51,900 nt of DNA, from assembly GCA_027669525.1 (NCBI GenBank), contig JAQEDJ010000012.1:1-51900 (forward strand), read 5' to 3'. Both the position numbers and the translations under genes were made by a program. Shown in pieces: positions 20,054 through 28,608 of the stretch (its first letter is position 1; each line of letters opens with the position of its first letter). The stretch comes from Coriobacteriaceae bacterium AM48-5. GTDB lineage: Bacteria > Actinomycetota > Coriobacteriia > Coriobacteriales > Coriobacteriaceae. Below the pieces are notes generated by a model, which saw only the letters and a program-made list of their open reading frames with translations, made no database searches and was not told the origin of the DNA.

Positions 20054-20086
20054 AATGTGACAAAGGGGCGGTCCCTTTGTCACATT
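20054..20086. repeat. Palindrome, GGGACAG family, copy 3
   Basis: AATGTGACAAAGG...CCTTTGTCACATT with centre GGCGGTC. The trmL stop codon (TGA, 20080-20082 on the minus strand) lies inside it. It is about 85 bp upstream of the ATPase GTG start at 19968 (68 bp from the upstream ATG), matching the position of copy 1 relative to the other ATPase. Confidence 0.9.
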
Positions 20087-20679
20087 CCCGGAAAGCCTGT
20101 TTGGCGCAGAGCTTCGTAGAGGACGATGGCGGCGCTGTTGGAGAGGTTGAGTGCGCTGATGCGGTAGTCGTCCGGGTTGACGAAATTGCCGCAGATATCC
20201 TGCCGAAGGATGGCCTCGTGGCTGTCCTCGGTATGTCCCAGCGATTCCTCGTGGGCTTCCCAGGCCTCGGCGTTGTCGAGTGAGTCACAATCGCGCAGCA
20301 TGGGGATGCGCTCGCAGCGCTCGGGCGCCGCGGCGAGCAGTGGCTCGGGAATGCCCGAGCTTTCGCTGCCAAAGACCAAGTAGTCGCCATCGCGGTAGGT
20401 ACTCTGCGCATAGGTGCGGCGTGCCTTTTTGGTCAACAGATGCAGGCGCTCGTCGGCGGGGGAGAGGCCGTTGCGCGCAAGGAAATCCTCCCAGCCGGTA
20501 TAGGTCGTCACGTCCAGGTTTTGCCAGTAGCCCAGACCGGCGCGACGCACCGTCTTGTCGTCGAGCGAAAAGCCCAGCGGCTCTACCAGGTGCAAATGGG
20601 CACCGGTGACCACGCAGGTGCGGCCGATATTACCCGTATTGGCCGGAATCTCGGGCGCGTACAGCACGATATTGAACAT
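20080..20679 (-). CDS. trmL: tRNA (cytidine/uridine-2'-O)-methyltransferase TrmL
   Basis: SPOUT-class enzyme that 2'-O-methylates the wobble base 34 of leucine tRNAs. The start at 20679 (MFNIVLYAPEIPANTGNIGRTC) has AAGGAG just upstream. Family blocks: PEIPANTGNIGRTC, HLVEPLGFSLDDKTVRRAGLGYW, YLVFGSESSGIPEPLL and the knot-forming NFVNPDDYRISALNLSNSAAIVLYEALRQ. At 199 aa it is longer than the usual ~155-160, because of inserted sequence between the SESSGIPE block and the C-terminal knot. Its last residue and stop come from a palindromic repeat. Confidence 0.92.
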   Translation of the reverse strand: MFNIVLYAPEIPANTGNIGRTCVVTGAHLHLVEPLGFSLDDKTVRRAGLGYWQNLDVTTYTGWEDFLARNGLSPADERLHLLTKKARRTYAQSTYRDGDYLVFGSESSGIPEPLLAAAPERCERIPMLRDCDSLDNAEAWEAHEESLGHTEDSHEAILRQDICGNFVNPDDYRISALNLSNSAAIVLYEALRQTGFPGM

Positions 20680-20703
20680 GAATCTCCTTGGCTCAGAATG
20701 AAA

Positions 20704-20739
20704 AACCACCACGAAGGGGACAGGCACCTCGTGGTGGTT
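20704..20739. repeat. Palindrome with GGGGACAGGCACC centre
   Basis: Arms AACCACCACGA (20704-20714) and TCGTGGTGGTT (20729-20739) pair perfectly over 11 bp around AGGGGACAGGCACC. It lies between the COG0523 GTPase (end 20778) and trmL (start 20679), in the 5' region of trmL. Arm sequence unlike the other copies, same centre. Confidence 0.75.
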
Positions 20740-20777
20740 AGGCGGTTACGTGGGCGGAAAACGCCCGCTTTGATAAC

Positions 20778-21908
20778 CTAGGCGCGGTGCCAGTCGGTCA
20801 GGCAGGCATCGAGGGAGGCGATGAGCGCATCCTTGTCCATGTGACGGCCGATGATGCACAGGCTCGTCATGCGGTCGCCCGTCTCGTCGTCCCAAATCTG
20901 CATGATCTCGGGGTTCTCGTCGATGATCTTCTGCTTCTCGCCCTCGGGCGCGGAGTCAACGAACAGACCGTTCTCCATCAGGCGCATTTGGTGGCCGGCC
21001 TGCTCGAACATGTAGCACATGTCCGGATCGCCGGTCTGCCACAGCGGACCCTTGACGCGGATGACCTCGTCGGGCCACTCCTGCTCAACAAAATCGGTGA
21101 ACTTCTGCAGGTCAAACGGCTTGCGGCGCGAGTACACAAAGGTCTCGATGTCGTACTCGAGCACCTCGGGGTCGTCGTGCTCCTCGGGATGCTCCATGGC
21201 CTCGATCCAGGCGGCGGAGTTGTAGGCGCGCATAAAGTCGAAGCGGTCGGTGTCGAGCAGCTCCTCCATGGGGACCTCGCCGTTTTGGGCCTCGACAATC
21301 ACGGCGTCCTTCTGCAGGCTGCGCACGATAGCCTTGAGCTCGGCGATCTGCTCAGGGCTCACGGTATCGGTCTTGTTGAGGATCAGCGTGGAGCAGAACT
21401 CGATCTGCTGGATGAGCAGGCTCTCGATGTCGTCCTCGTCGATATCCTCGGCCAGCAGGTCGCGACCGCCGTTGAACTCGTCGTACATGCGGGCGCAGTC
21501 GACCACAGCCACGATGTTGTCGAGTGCAAGCTTGGGCTCGCCGCCCACCTTGGCCTCGTCGCAGAAGCTCGAGATGGTGTAGGCGATGGGGATGGGCTCG
21601 CAAATGCCCGATGCCTCGATGATGATGTAGTCGAACTTGCCCGAATCGGCGATGCCCTGCAGCTGGTTGGCCAGGTCATCCGAAAGCGTACAGCAGATGC
21701 AGCCGTTGGTGAGCGGGATGAGGTCGTCGGTCTCGGAAAGGCCGCCGTCGGCGATGAGGCTGGCGTCGACGTTGATCTCGCCGATATCGTTGACGATCAC
21801 GGCGGCGCGGATGCCGCCGTCGTTAGCGAGGATGTGGTTGAGCAGCGTGGTCTTGCCGGCACCGAGGTATCCGGTAAGCATGATGATCTTCACGGGTTTG
21901 TTGGGCAT
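20778..21908 (-). CDS. COG0523/CobW-family metal-chaperone GTPase
   Basis: 376 aa, intact. G1 is GYLGAGKTTLLNHIL (~12-26), followed by the hallmark metal-binding CICC (LTNGCICCTL, ~66-75), a Walker-B-like YIIIEASGICEP and NKTD (G4). A CobW C-terminal domain ends the protein, from roughly EVLEYDIETFVYSRRKPFDLQKF. Family members deliver zinc, cobalt or other metals under GTP control. The metal here cannot be assigned: there is no Zur box or cobalamin context. The Asp/Glu-rich segment DEDDIESLL is seen in related proteins. It lies upstream of trmL on the same strand. Confidence 0.88.
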   Translation of the reverse strand: MPNKPVKIIMLTGYLGAGKTTLLNHILANDGGIRAAVIVNDIGEINVDASLIADGGLSETDDLIPLTNGCICCTLSDDLANQLQGIADSGKFDYIIIEASGICEPIPIAYTISSFCDEAKVGGEPKLALDNIVAVVDCARMYDEFNGGRDLLAEDIDEDDIESLLIQQIEFCSTLILNKTDTVSPEQIAELKAIVRSLQKDAVIVEAQNGEVPMEELLDTDRFDFMRAYNSAAWIEAMEHPEEHDDPEVLEYDIETFVYSRRKPFDLQKFTDFVEQEWPDEVIRVKGPLWQTGDPDMCYMFEQAGHQMRLMENGLFVDSAPEGEKQKIIDENPEIMQIWDDETGDRMTSLCIIGRHMDKDALIASLDACLTDWHRA

Positions 21909-21993
21909 GTGCCTCCTTTGTTAGACATGGCTTACAGTTGAATCTTATGCCAAACGCCTGCTCTTATACCCACGCGCCGGCAAATAACACAGG

Positions 21994-22335
21994 CTACTCC
22001 CAGGCTCCCCATACATCGGGGCAATAACCGACGGTGGCCTTTTTGCCGTTGCGCACGATGGGCTCGGCTAGAACCTGCTGGTTCTCGAGCAACTTGTCGA
22101 AGCGCTGGCTAGGGGTGAGGTGCTGGATGAGCGCGAGCGTCTCCTCGTCCTTGGCCTTGGGGTTGAGCAGCTTGTCGATGCCGCCGACCGCCTGCATCAC
22201 GCTCGTGAGCTCGCCTTTGCTCATCTCCTTTTCCTTAAGGTCGATAAACTGCACCTTGATGCGGCGCTCCTTAAAATAGCGCTGGGCCTTCTTGGTATCG
22301 AAGGACTTCTTGGTGCCGAAGATTTGCACGTTCAT
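21994..22335 (-). CDS. ArsC/Spx-family thioredoxin-fold protein
   Basis: 113 aa starting MNVQIFGTKKSFDTKKAQRYFKERRIKVQFIDLKE. The usual redox position C-x(n) near residue 10 reads GTKKSFD, so the catalytic Cys of arsenate reductase is absent; the fold and the helix after it fit the YffB/ArsC-like group. The C-terminal PIVRNGKKATVGYCPDVWGAWE is typical. It lies 17 bp behind the FMN reductase gene on the same strand, suggesting a redox-related operon. Arsenate reduction is unlikely. Confidence 0.75.
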   Translation of the reverse strand: MNVQIFGTKKSFDTKKAQRYFKERRIKVQFIDLKEKEMSKGELTSVMQAVGGIDKLLNPKAKDEETLALIQHLTPSQRFDKLLENQQVLAEPIVRNGKKATVGYCPDVWGAWE

Positions 22336-22341
22336 ATTTAT

Positions 22342-22360
22342 GTTCCGCCGTTCTACCGAA
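22342..22360. repeat. 19-nt sequence shared with 50589-50607
   Basis: GTTCCGCCGTTCTACCGAA here is exactly the complement of 50589-50607. It overlaps the stop codon of the FMN reductase gene. At 50.6 kb the same sequence forms half of a full hairpin at the end of another gene. Confidence 0.5.
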
Positions 22361-22976
22361 TAAAGTTGGTTCGCTCGCGATCGGCCTCGGGGGCTTCGAT
22401 GCCGGCGGCCTTTCCCGCCTCGATGCAACGCAGCAGCCAGGCCATGTTTTTACCGATGTTTCGCATGGTGGCAAGGCCCTCGGCGTCCTGGGCGGCCTCG
22501 CCCGGCATGGCACCGAAGACGTTGTTCCAGTAGGTGGATGCTACCACGGGCATCTGGTTGATGGTGAAGTACTTGTTGAGCACGTCGAAGGTGGTCGACG
22601 TGCCGCCGCGACGGGCAACGGCGACAGCGGCGCCCGGCTTGTGCGTAAAGGCCTTGCTGCCTGCATAGAATGCGCGGTCGAGTGCCGAGAGGATGCGTCC
22701 GCTGGGATGTGCGTAGTAGACGGGCGAGCCAAAGACAAAGCCGTCTGCCTGCTCGGCAGCGGCAATCAGCTCGTTGACCACATCGTCGTCAAAGGTGCAA
22801 CGGCAATCGAGCTTGCCGCACTGGCCGCAACCAATGCAATCGCGAATGGGCTTGGCGCCCAGCTGAAACATCTCGGCCTCGATGCCTTCGGCGTTAAGCT
22901 GCTCGGCGACCTCGGCGAGTGCGCGGGCCGTGTTGCCGTTTGCCTTGGGGCTGCCATTGACCAAAAGAACCTTCAT
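22353..22976 (-). CDS. NAD(P)H-dependent FMN reductase / flavodoxin-fold oxidoreductase
   Basis: 207 aa from the ATG at 22976 (MKVLLVNGSPKANGNTARAL). GSPKxxGNT is the FMN phosphate-binding loop. CIGCGQCGKLDCRCTFDDD (~49-67) is the Cys-rich block common in this group, and FGSPVYYAHPSGRILSALDRAF the second flavin-binding block. It transfers electrons from NAD(P)H to FMN or an acceptor; the acceptor is unknown. AGGGAG precedes the start. It is the first gene of a two-gene unit with the ArsC-like protein. Confidence 0.88.
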   Translation of the reverse strand: MKVLLVNGSPKANGNTARALAEVAEQLNAEGIEAEMFQLGAKPIRDCIGCGQCGKLDCRCTFDDDVVNELIAAAEQADGFVFGSPVYYAHPSGRILSALDRAFYAGSKAFTHKPGAAVAVARRGGTSTTFDVLNKYFTINQMPVVASTYWNNVFGAMPGEAAQDAEGLATMRNIGKNMAWLLRCIEAGKAAGIEAPEADRERTNFIR

Positions 22977-23219
22977 CACAAACTCCCTCTGCTGTCGGTG
23001 ACTTCTGCAGAGGATTATCGCACGAGCGGGCAGATGGCGTGGGGCACGATGCCGGCCCCGAGGGCCCACGGCAGGCACGCTTACCAGGTACGAGCGGGAT
23101 ACGGTCCAGAGGATGTTGGAGTGCGGGGCCTCGTGCGAGCAGATTGTAAGGGGTCTGGGCGGGTCGCCCTCGATGGCGAGCTTTGAGCCTTGGAAGGCGG
23201 GCTGCTGCGGCGGCTATGG

Positions 23220-23900
23220 TTTATACTAAGGCGGTTGCTATCGAGTAATTCATACTTGGTTTGATTCGATTGTGAATGCGTAACTAGGATGGAAAGCAAA
23301 GGAAACTCTATGGAAACAGAGGATGCTGTTTGCTTGATGACTTCGATTGCCTTGATTGTCCTTTCAATCCAATACCGAAGAGGAAGATGGCTCTGCTCAA
23401 TTGCTGGATATGATGTCACAAAAAGGGAGAGCGAGATTGATATACGCCCTTACGCAAAGCTGATTTCTTCTGTGACGTTATGGATGGGGCTGCTGTTTTT
23501 CTTGTGGGCGGTAGAGGGCTGGGTACGCGATTGGAATACCAGCGTTTTTGAAGTTTTGGTTCTACTTCTGTTCAGCTTGGCCTCTTTGTCGTTCGTGCGG
23601 CTCGTTAGGTTTGTGTTTATGAGGCGATAGCCAGCGGAAGTGGCTGGACGACAAAATGGACCAATGCAGCCAATTGTCAATAGAATTTGATAGGCTCGGC
23701 TTAACAGATTTACTCGAGGGCATATCCGTGGCGGGGGATAGGTTCTATCTTGTTGAGCACTTATTTGCATCAGGCAAAGTAAACCAAGAGTATCGAAACG
23801 GTGCCCCCGGGCCCCGGGAGGGACTGAGGGGACGTTCGGCTAACTGCGGGTACGACCTATTTGCCCAATGTGTTCGGTTGAGATCGGAAATTAACCATCA
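23220..23900. other. AT-richer patch with one small gene
   Basis: Base composition is visibly lower in GC than the flanks, especially 23220-23760. It holds the DUF3784-like gene and then a stretch (23631-23914) without a convincing gene, apart from a doubtful 99-codon frame at 23656. The GC-rich palindrome CCCCCGGGCCCCGGG near 23803 breaks the AT-rich run. It may be acquired DNA or a remnant. Confidence 0.45.
23310..23630 (+). CDS. DUF3784-like small membrane protein
   Basis: 106 aa from the ATG at 23310, chosen because AAAGGA lies just upstream; an in-frame ATG at 23289 gives seven more residues. Hydrophobic segments: VCLMTSIALIVLSIQYRR, LISSVTLWMGLLFFLWAVEGW and VFEVLVLLLFSLASLSFVRLVRFVF. 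Between the first two lies a hydrophilic block, GRWLCSIAGYDVTKRESEIDIRPY, resembling the G-x-LIAGYN-(S/T)-x-E-E pattern of DUF3784 proteins. The function of that family is unknown. Codon use is AT-richer than the neighbours. Confidence 0.6.
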   Translation: METEDAVCLMTSIALIVLSIQYRRGRWLCSIAGYDVTKRESEIDIRPYAKLISSVTLWMGLLFFLWAVEGWVRDWNTSVFEVLVLLLFSLASLSFVRLVRFVFMRR

Positions 23901-23914
23901 TGCGCCCCATAACG

Positions 23915-25446
23915 CTAGTCCAGCTTGGTGCCCGGTACCTGCGGCGCCTCTTTAATCAGCGCATTAAGTTCGTTCAAAATGGAAACGGGCTGTCGGTCGA
24001 CGGCGTCCAGATGAAGCGTCGCCACGCGAAGGGGCGGCTGATATTCAAATGAGCCAAGGAGCACGGGCGATCCCAAGAACCGTTCGATTTCGTCTGCAAC
24101 CGCGTCGGTCTCTTCGGGATCAAAGTCGTCGAAGAGCGCCACGAACATCGGTCCGGTCGAGCGGAACAGACGACCCTTGCCGCGCGAGCAATCCATGAGG
24201 CAGGCGGCGCTTTCTGCCAAAACGCGGTCGCCTGCATCAAAGCCAAAGCGGGCATTGACCTGTGCGATTTCGTCGATTTTAATGGCGATCAAGCCCGCGT
24301 TTCGTGCCACGCGACGCATCTCGCCAATGGCGTTGACCAGGGCGTGGATATCGCCCAGACCGGTCACGGAATCGGTCGTATCTGCCAAGCTTCGGTTGGT
24401 GACAATGCCCACATACATGTTGGGCTCGGTATCGGTGCCGTCCAGGCGGTAACCCGTGCAGTCGCAAAGCGCGTATTTTCCGGCGGTATTCATGACGCGA
24501 TACTGCATGCAGTGGAAGTGCCACGTGCCGTTTACCACCATATCGAGCTCGGCACGTACGTTGTCGCGGTCCTCGGGGTGAACACGGGCAAGCCATATAT
24601 CGAGCGAGTTGTAGGGATGCTGGGAGGGTAGGTCAAAATCGCGCACGGCATTAACCGACCATTGCGATTCGCCGGTGTCGAGGTTAATGATGAACGGATA
24701 GCGTGTCTCGGAGCTCATGGAGATCGCTTGAAACACTCGGTCGTTGCAGGGGGGGGGTTGTTCGGTGATCGGGCGTTGCAGCGCATCGCCTTCTTCCGGT
24801 TGTTGCACACGGTACATGAGCTTGTAGCGATACATTTTGCGGTCGGCGTCCTTTGTCATCTGGCGACGCGTATCGCCTGCAAGCGGGTCGACGCGCGAGC
24901 AGCCAAAGCTAAAGCTGGCGATCATGGGCGCCTTGCCGTCCGATGTTGCTCGATAAGATTGGCACGCGTCCACTCCAGGCGCTGCTCGAGCTCGGCTTCG
25001 TTTGTCGTGGGGGATATAAGTACAAATTCGTCTCCACCGATACGGAACAGCAACTCATCGTGCTCCATTGTCTCGGTGAGTGCGCGGCAGATGCTCAGAA
25101 TGTAGCGATTGCCCTCGGCGTGGCCAAACTTATCGTTGCAATGCTTGAGGCGATCGATGTCAATATAGGCACAGGTGAAGGGGGTGCCTTTGCGCCAGAG
25201 CTGATCGACATGGCGGTCGAGTCCGCCACGGTTGCCAAGATTGGTGAGCGAGTCGATATAGGCGCCGTGCTCAAGCAACTCACGTTCTTGTTGCAGGATG
25301 GCGAGCGTTTTCTGCAGTTGCTCACCGATGGCACGCAGCTCCGGGGGCAGCGCGGCAACATCGAGCTCGGTGGTTGAGGCCCCGTTCGCAAGTCGCTGAA
25401 GATGAGCGATGATTGATTGCTCGCCCAGGCGATACGACTCGTTCAT
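23915..25446 (-). CDS. GGDEF diguanylate cyclase with PAS and degenerate second GGDEF (one frameshift as read)
   Basis: About 510 aa from 25446 (MNESYRLGEQSI), with AAGGAGG upstream. The order is a short coiled segment, a GGDEF domain (DSLTNLGNRGGLDRHV; active-site RIGGDEFVLIS at ~140), a PAS-like domain (FIINLDTGESQWSVNAVRDFDLP; VHPEDRDNVRAELD), then a second GGDEF-like domain with no GGDEF motif (RSTGPMFVALFDD). The Arg-x-x-Asp inhibitory site before GGDEF is absent. No membrane segments, so it is cytoplasmic. The break at CC 24940-24941 (CCC expected) cuts the first GGDEF near its end; restored it reads LIEQHRDGKAPMIASFSFG. Predicted to make c-di-GMP. It is a paralogue of the upstream gene 25573-28289. 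Confidence 0.85.
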
Positions 25447-25572
25447 GATGGATTGCCTCCTTGGATGGAACAATGGTTTGTATCTTACTCCCAATTCGGT
25501 TTAGATTGGAGTATTAGTTAGCTCATGGGAACAAACGCTCCCCTCGACGGTGGCGTTTTGCGTGCGAGCGTA

Positions 25573-28289
25573 TTAGTTGTCGTTGCCACCATCGAGCAAT
25601 GCCTCAAAAACCTCCGCCTGCATGGGGCGGTAGTAGAGGAATCCCTGAGCGTAGCGGGCGCCCATGTGGCGCAGCATGTTTGCCTGCTTGTCCGTCTCGA
25701 CGCCTTCGATCACGACGGGCAGATGGAGTGACTGCGCCATCTCGAGCATTGATGAGATGATTTGCACGCTGCGGCCCTCATCGCCGTTATCGGGCACAAA
25801 CGTGCGATCGAGCTTGATGACGTCGACGTTGACGTTCTTGAGCATCGCGAGCGTGGACTGGCCGGTGCCAAAATCGTCCATATAGGTCGAGAAGCCGCGG
25901 GTGTGCAGGTCGGCCGTTAGTTTATCCACGGCCTCGGACTCTCCCGTATAAGCTGTCTCGGTGATCTCGATGCGCATGAGCTCGGGCGGCAGGTTGTATT
26001 GGGCGGCGAGCGCTCCCATATGCTCGGCAACGTTGCAGGCGAGGATATCCACGCGCGACACATTAAGCGAGATCGGAACCACGCGAAGCCCCCGATTGAT
26101 GCGCTCGCGCAGCCACAAGGCAACGCCCTGCCAAACGTATTTGTCGAGCGTCACCACAAAACCGCTTTCTTCGAGAGCGGGGATAAAGGTGGCGGGCGAA
26201 ATGAGGGAGCCATCCTTGTCGATCCAGCGCGTGAGCGCTTCGGCGCCAATGATCTCGCCGGTTTCCATGTCGACCTGGGGCTGCAGGTAGTAGGTAATAC
26301 GGCCGTTGGAGAGCGCGTACTGGAATTCGGTCAGCGTGCGGTGGAACGCGATTTCGCGCTCGTACTCCTCGGGGCGGAAAATGGCAATGCGCTCCTTAAA
26401 GTCGTTTTTTGCGCGCCGATTGGTAAACATGGCCTTGGCCTGCGCATCGATGGTGATTTTCTCGTTGGAGTCGATGGGGTAGACGCCCATGGACGGCCAG
26501 AATCCCACGCCGTCATCATACTTGGCCACGGCCTGGCGAACGCGGCTATAGATCTGATGGACGGTGTCGTGTTCAAAGGGGATGAGTATGCAAAAGTCGT
26601 CTTGGCCCCAGTACCCTGCGACGCCCATGTTGGCATTCTCGATGTCCTTGAGGACCGTGCCCACATCGGCGAGCATGCGGTCGCCCTCGGCCTGTCCGTG
26701 CCATTCGTTGAACAGTCGCATGTGTCCCATATCGACGGTGGCGATACACCAGGCGCCGTTGCGCCTTGTCTCGAGAAATTCGTTGGCGCGGCGCATAAAC
26801 TCGCTGGGTCGATAGAGACCCGTGAGCGAATCGATGCGTTCGGCGATGGCGCTTTTGCGCTCCACCTCGGGTATGGGGAGGCTGTCGTTGGGAACAAGCC
26901 CGCCGGCCGTGCGAATGCGACGGTCGAGTTCGCCTAAAACGGCGGCCGTTTGATTGGTCAGGTGCTCGTAAAAGGCCGGAACGACAAGACAGACGGGGGT
27001 AATGGTGTCGTCCGCGATTCGAACGGGAGCGAAAACGGCCTCTTTGAGATGTTGGATCAGTTGCTCGAATGCTTCGTGATCCAAATTGTTGCTAAGCACG
27101 ACGAACTGGGCGTTGCGTGAGCGGAAGACGCGACTCCTGCCGCGAGTAATCGACAGCATGCGGCCTGCGTATTCGGCGAGCATGTTGTCGACGGCCTCGG
27201 CCCCGTAGAGCTCGTTGAGCTTTGCCGTGCCACGAACGCGCACCGCTATAAGCCCCGTCTGGCAACGGTCGCGACGGCAGGCATCGATAGCGTTGGCCAG
27301 CATGCGCTGCGTCCCGAGGCCCGTGGCGGCGTCGACGGTCTCGGCAAGCGAGTGGTTGACGAGCTCGCCGACATAGAGCGAGGGGACATTTCCGTCGCCG
27401 TCGATACGAAACCCGCGAGCACGGCCGAGGATGTAGTCGCCGGCGGCATTGCGCACGCGGTACTGCATGACGTGGCGATGTTTGGAGCCGTCATAGATTT
27501 GGTCGATGTCGTTGGTATAGGCCTCAAGGTCATCGGGATGGACACGCGTTTTCCAGTAATCGTGGCAGTTGTCTATATGCTCCGAAGGAAGACCAAGATC
27601 GCGCAAGGCGCCTTGTGACCAAAGGGTTCGATGTTTGTCCAAGTTCTCGATAAAGAAATATCGGCCTCGTTGAGCATCGAAAGGGCGTCGAAAATGCGAT
27701 CGCTTATTTCGAAGTCGTCGGTGTGGGCTTGTGCGATATTGCGTCGATCAAGGTGCACGGCATGACGTAGCTTGTAGTCGTACATGCGATGGTCGGCATC
27801 GTTCGTCAAGCGTTTGGGGGCTTCGCCCAGGGCGGGGTCGGCGTGTGCCACTCCGTAGCTAAACGAGTGAGGCATCTTGGAAGCGTTGTTTTCGAGCAGT
27901 ACCGTTCGGCAGTGTTCCAGACGTTCGGCAAGGTCGTCCTCGGTCGCAATCGTAGATAGGATGGCGAACTCGTCGCCCCCCAGACGAAATGCCGCCTCGT
28001 CCACCTTCATATACAGTTTGAGATAGAGGCTCACCTGCAAGATATAGCGGTTGCCCTCGTCATGTCCAAAGATGTCGTTGCAGTGCTTAAGGTTATCGAT
28101 GTCGATAAACGCCATGGTCACGGGCAGTTCCTGCTCCCAGAGTTCCTCTAAGGAACGGGTAAAGCCGCCGCGGTTGCCAAGTCCGGTGAGCTCGTCGGTA
28201 AAGGCGGTCCTGATCAGATCGTCCTGACGCTCCAGAAGGTCACGGATGGTCTTTTCGAGCGTTTCGGTATTATTGCTGGCGTTATCCAT
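25573..28289 (-). CDS. c-di-GMP enzyme with GGDEF-PAS-pseudoGGDEF-pseudoGGDEF-EAL layout (one frameshift as read)
   Basis: About 905 aa. An intact GGDEF (DELTGLGNRGGFTRSL; RLGGDEFAILS) is followed by a PAS-like domain (VHPDDLEAYTNDIDQIYDG), a degenerate GGDEF (RSRNAQFVVLSNN), another degenerate one (DSLTGLYRPSEFMRRA; YWGQDDFCILI) and a C-terminal EAL domain. EAL catalytic residues look complete: GAEALTRW, ISLNVSR, RIEITE, YMDDFGTG, KLDRTF, VIEGVE and QGFLYYRPM, so both synthesis and hydrolysis are possible. A lost T/A at 27652-27654 splits it; restored it reads NEADISFIENLDKHRTLW. The start at 28289 (MDNASNNTETLEK) lacks a clear RBS and is tentative. The downstream gene begins 127 bp later on the same strand. 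Confidence 0.85.
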
Positions 28290-28608
28290 ACTGTAAGCGG
28301 CTTTCTGAGGTCGGGGCGGATTGCGTCGGGCGAGCTCGTTGTGCACATGCGTTGCTGCTCAACGCCTTGCGTGTTTCCAAGCCCCCGCCTTGCTGCGTCG
28401 TTGGGTTTATTTGTCGGTTCGTGCTCTCGGCTGATAACTACTGAGTAGTATAAACAAGTGTATGGAATTATGTAGGGGTGCCCATGTTGCGGGCGGCCAT
28501 TATTCGCCAAACGGTAACGCGACGATGTTCGATGAAAATGCGACTGAGACGATATTTGTTGATGGGTATACTTGTTCCGTTTTAAAACGCAGGAACGGAG
28601 ATGGTCGC

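Noticed and set aside
20787..21941. A 384-codon plus-strand open frame opposite the COG0523 GTPase
   Set aside because: It is antisense to a gene with clear motifs (GYLGAGKTT, CICC, NKTD); low-complexity His/Val/Leu composition is typical of the shadow strand in high-GC DNA.
23656..23955. 99-codon plus-strand frame
   Set aside because: No RBS, no recognised family, second half overlaps the antisense of the c-di-GMP gene end; could be a remnant but cannot be supported as a gene.
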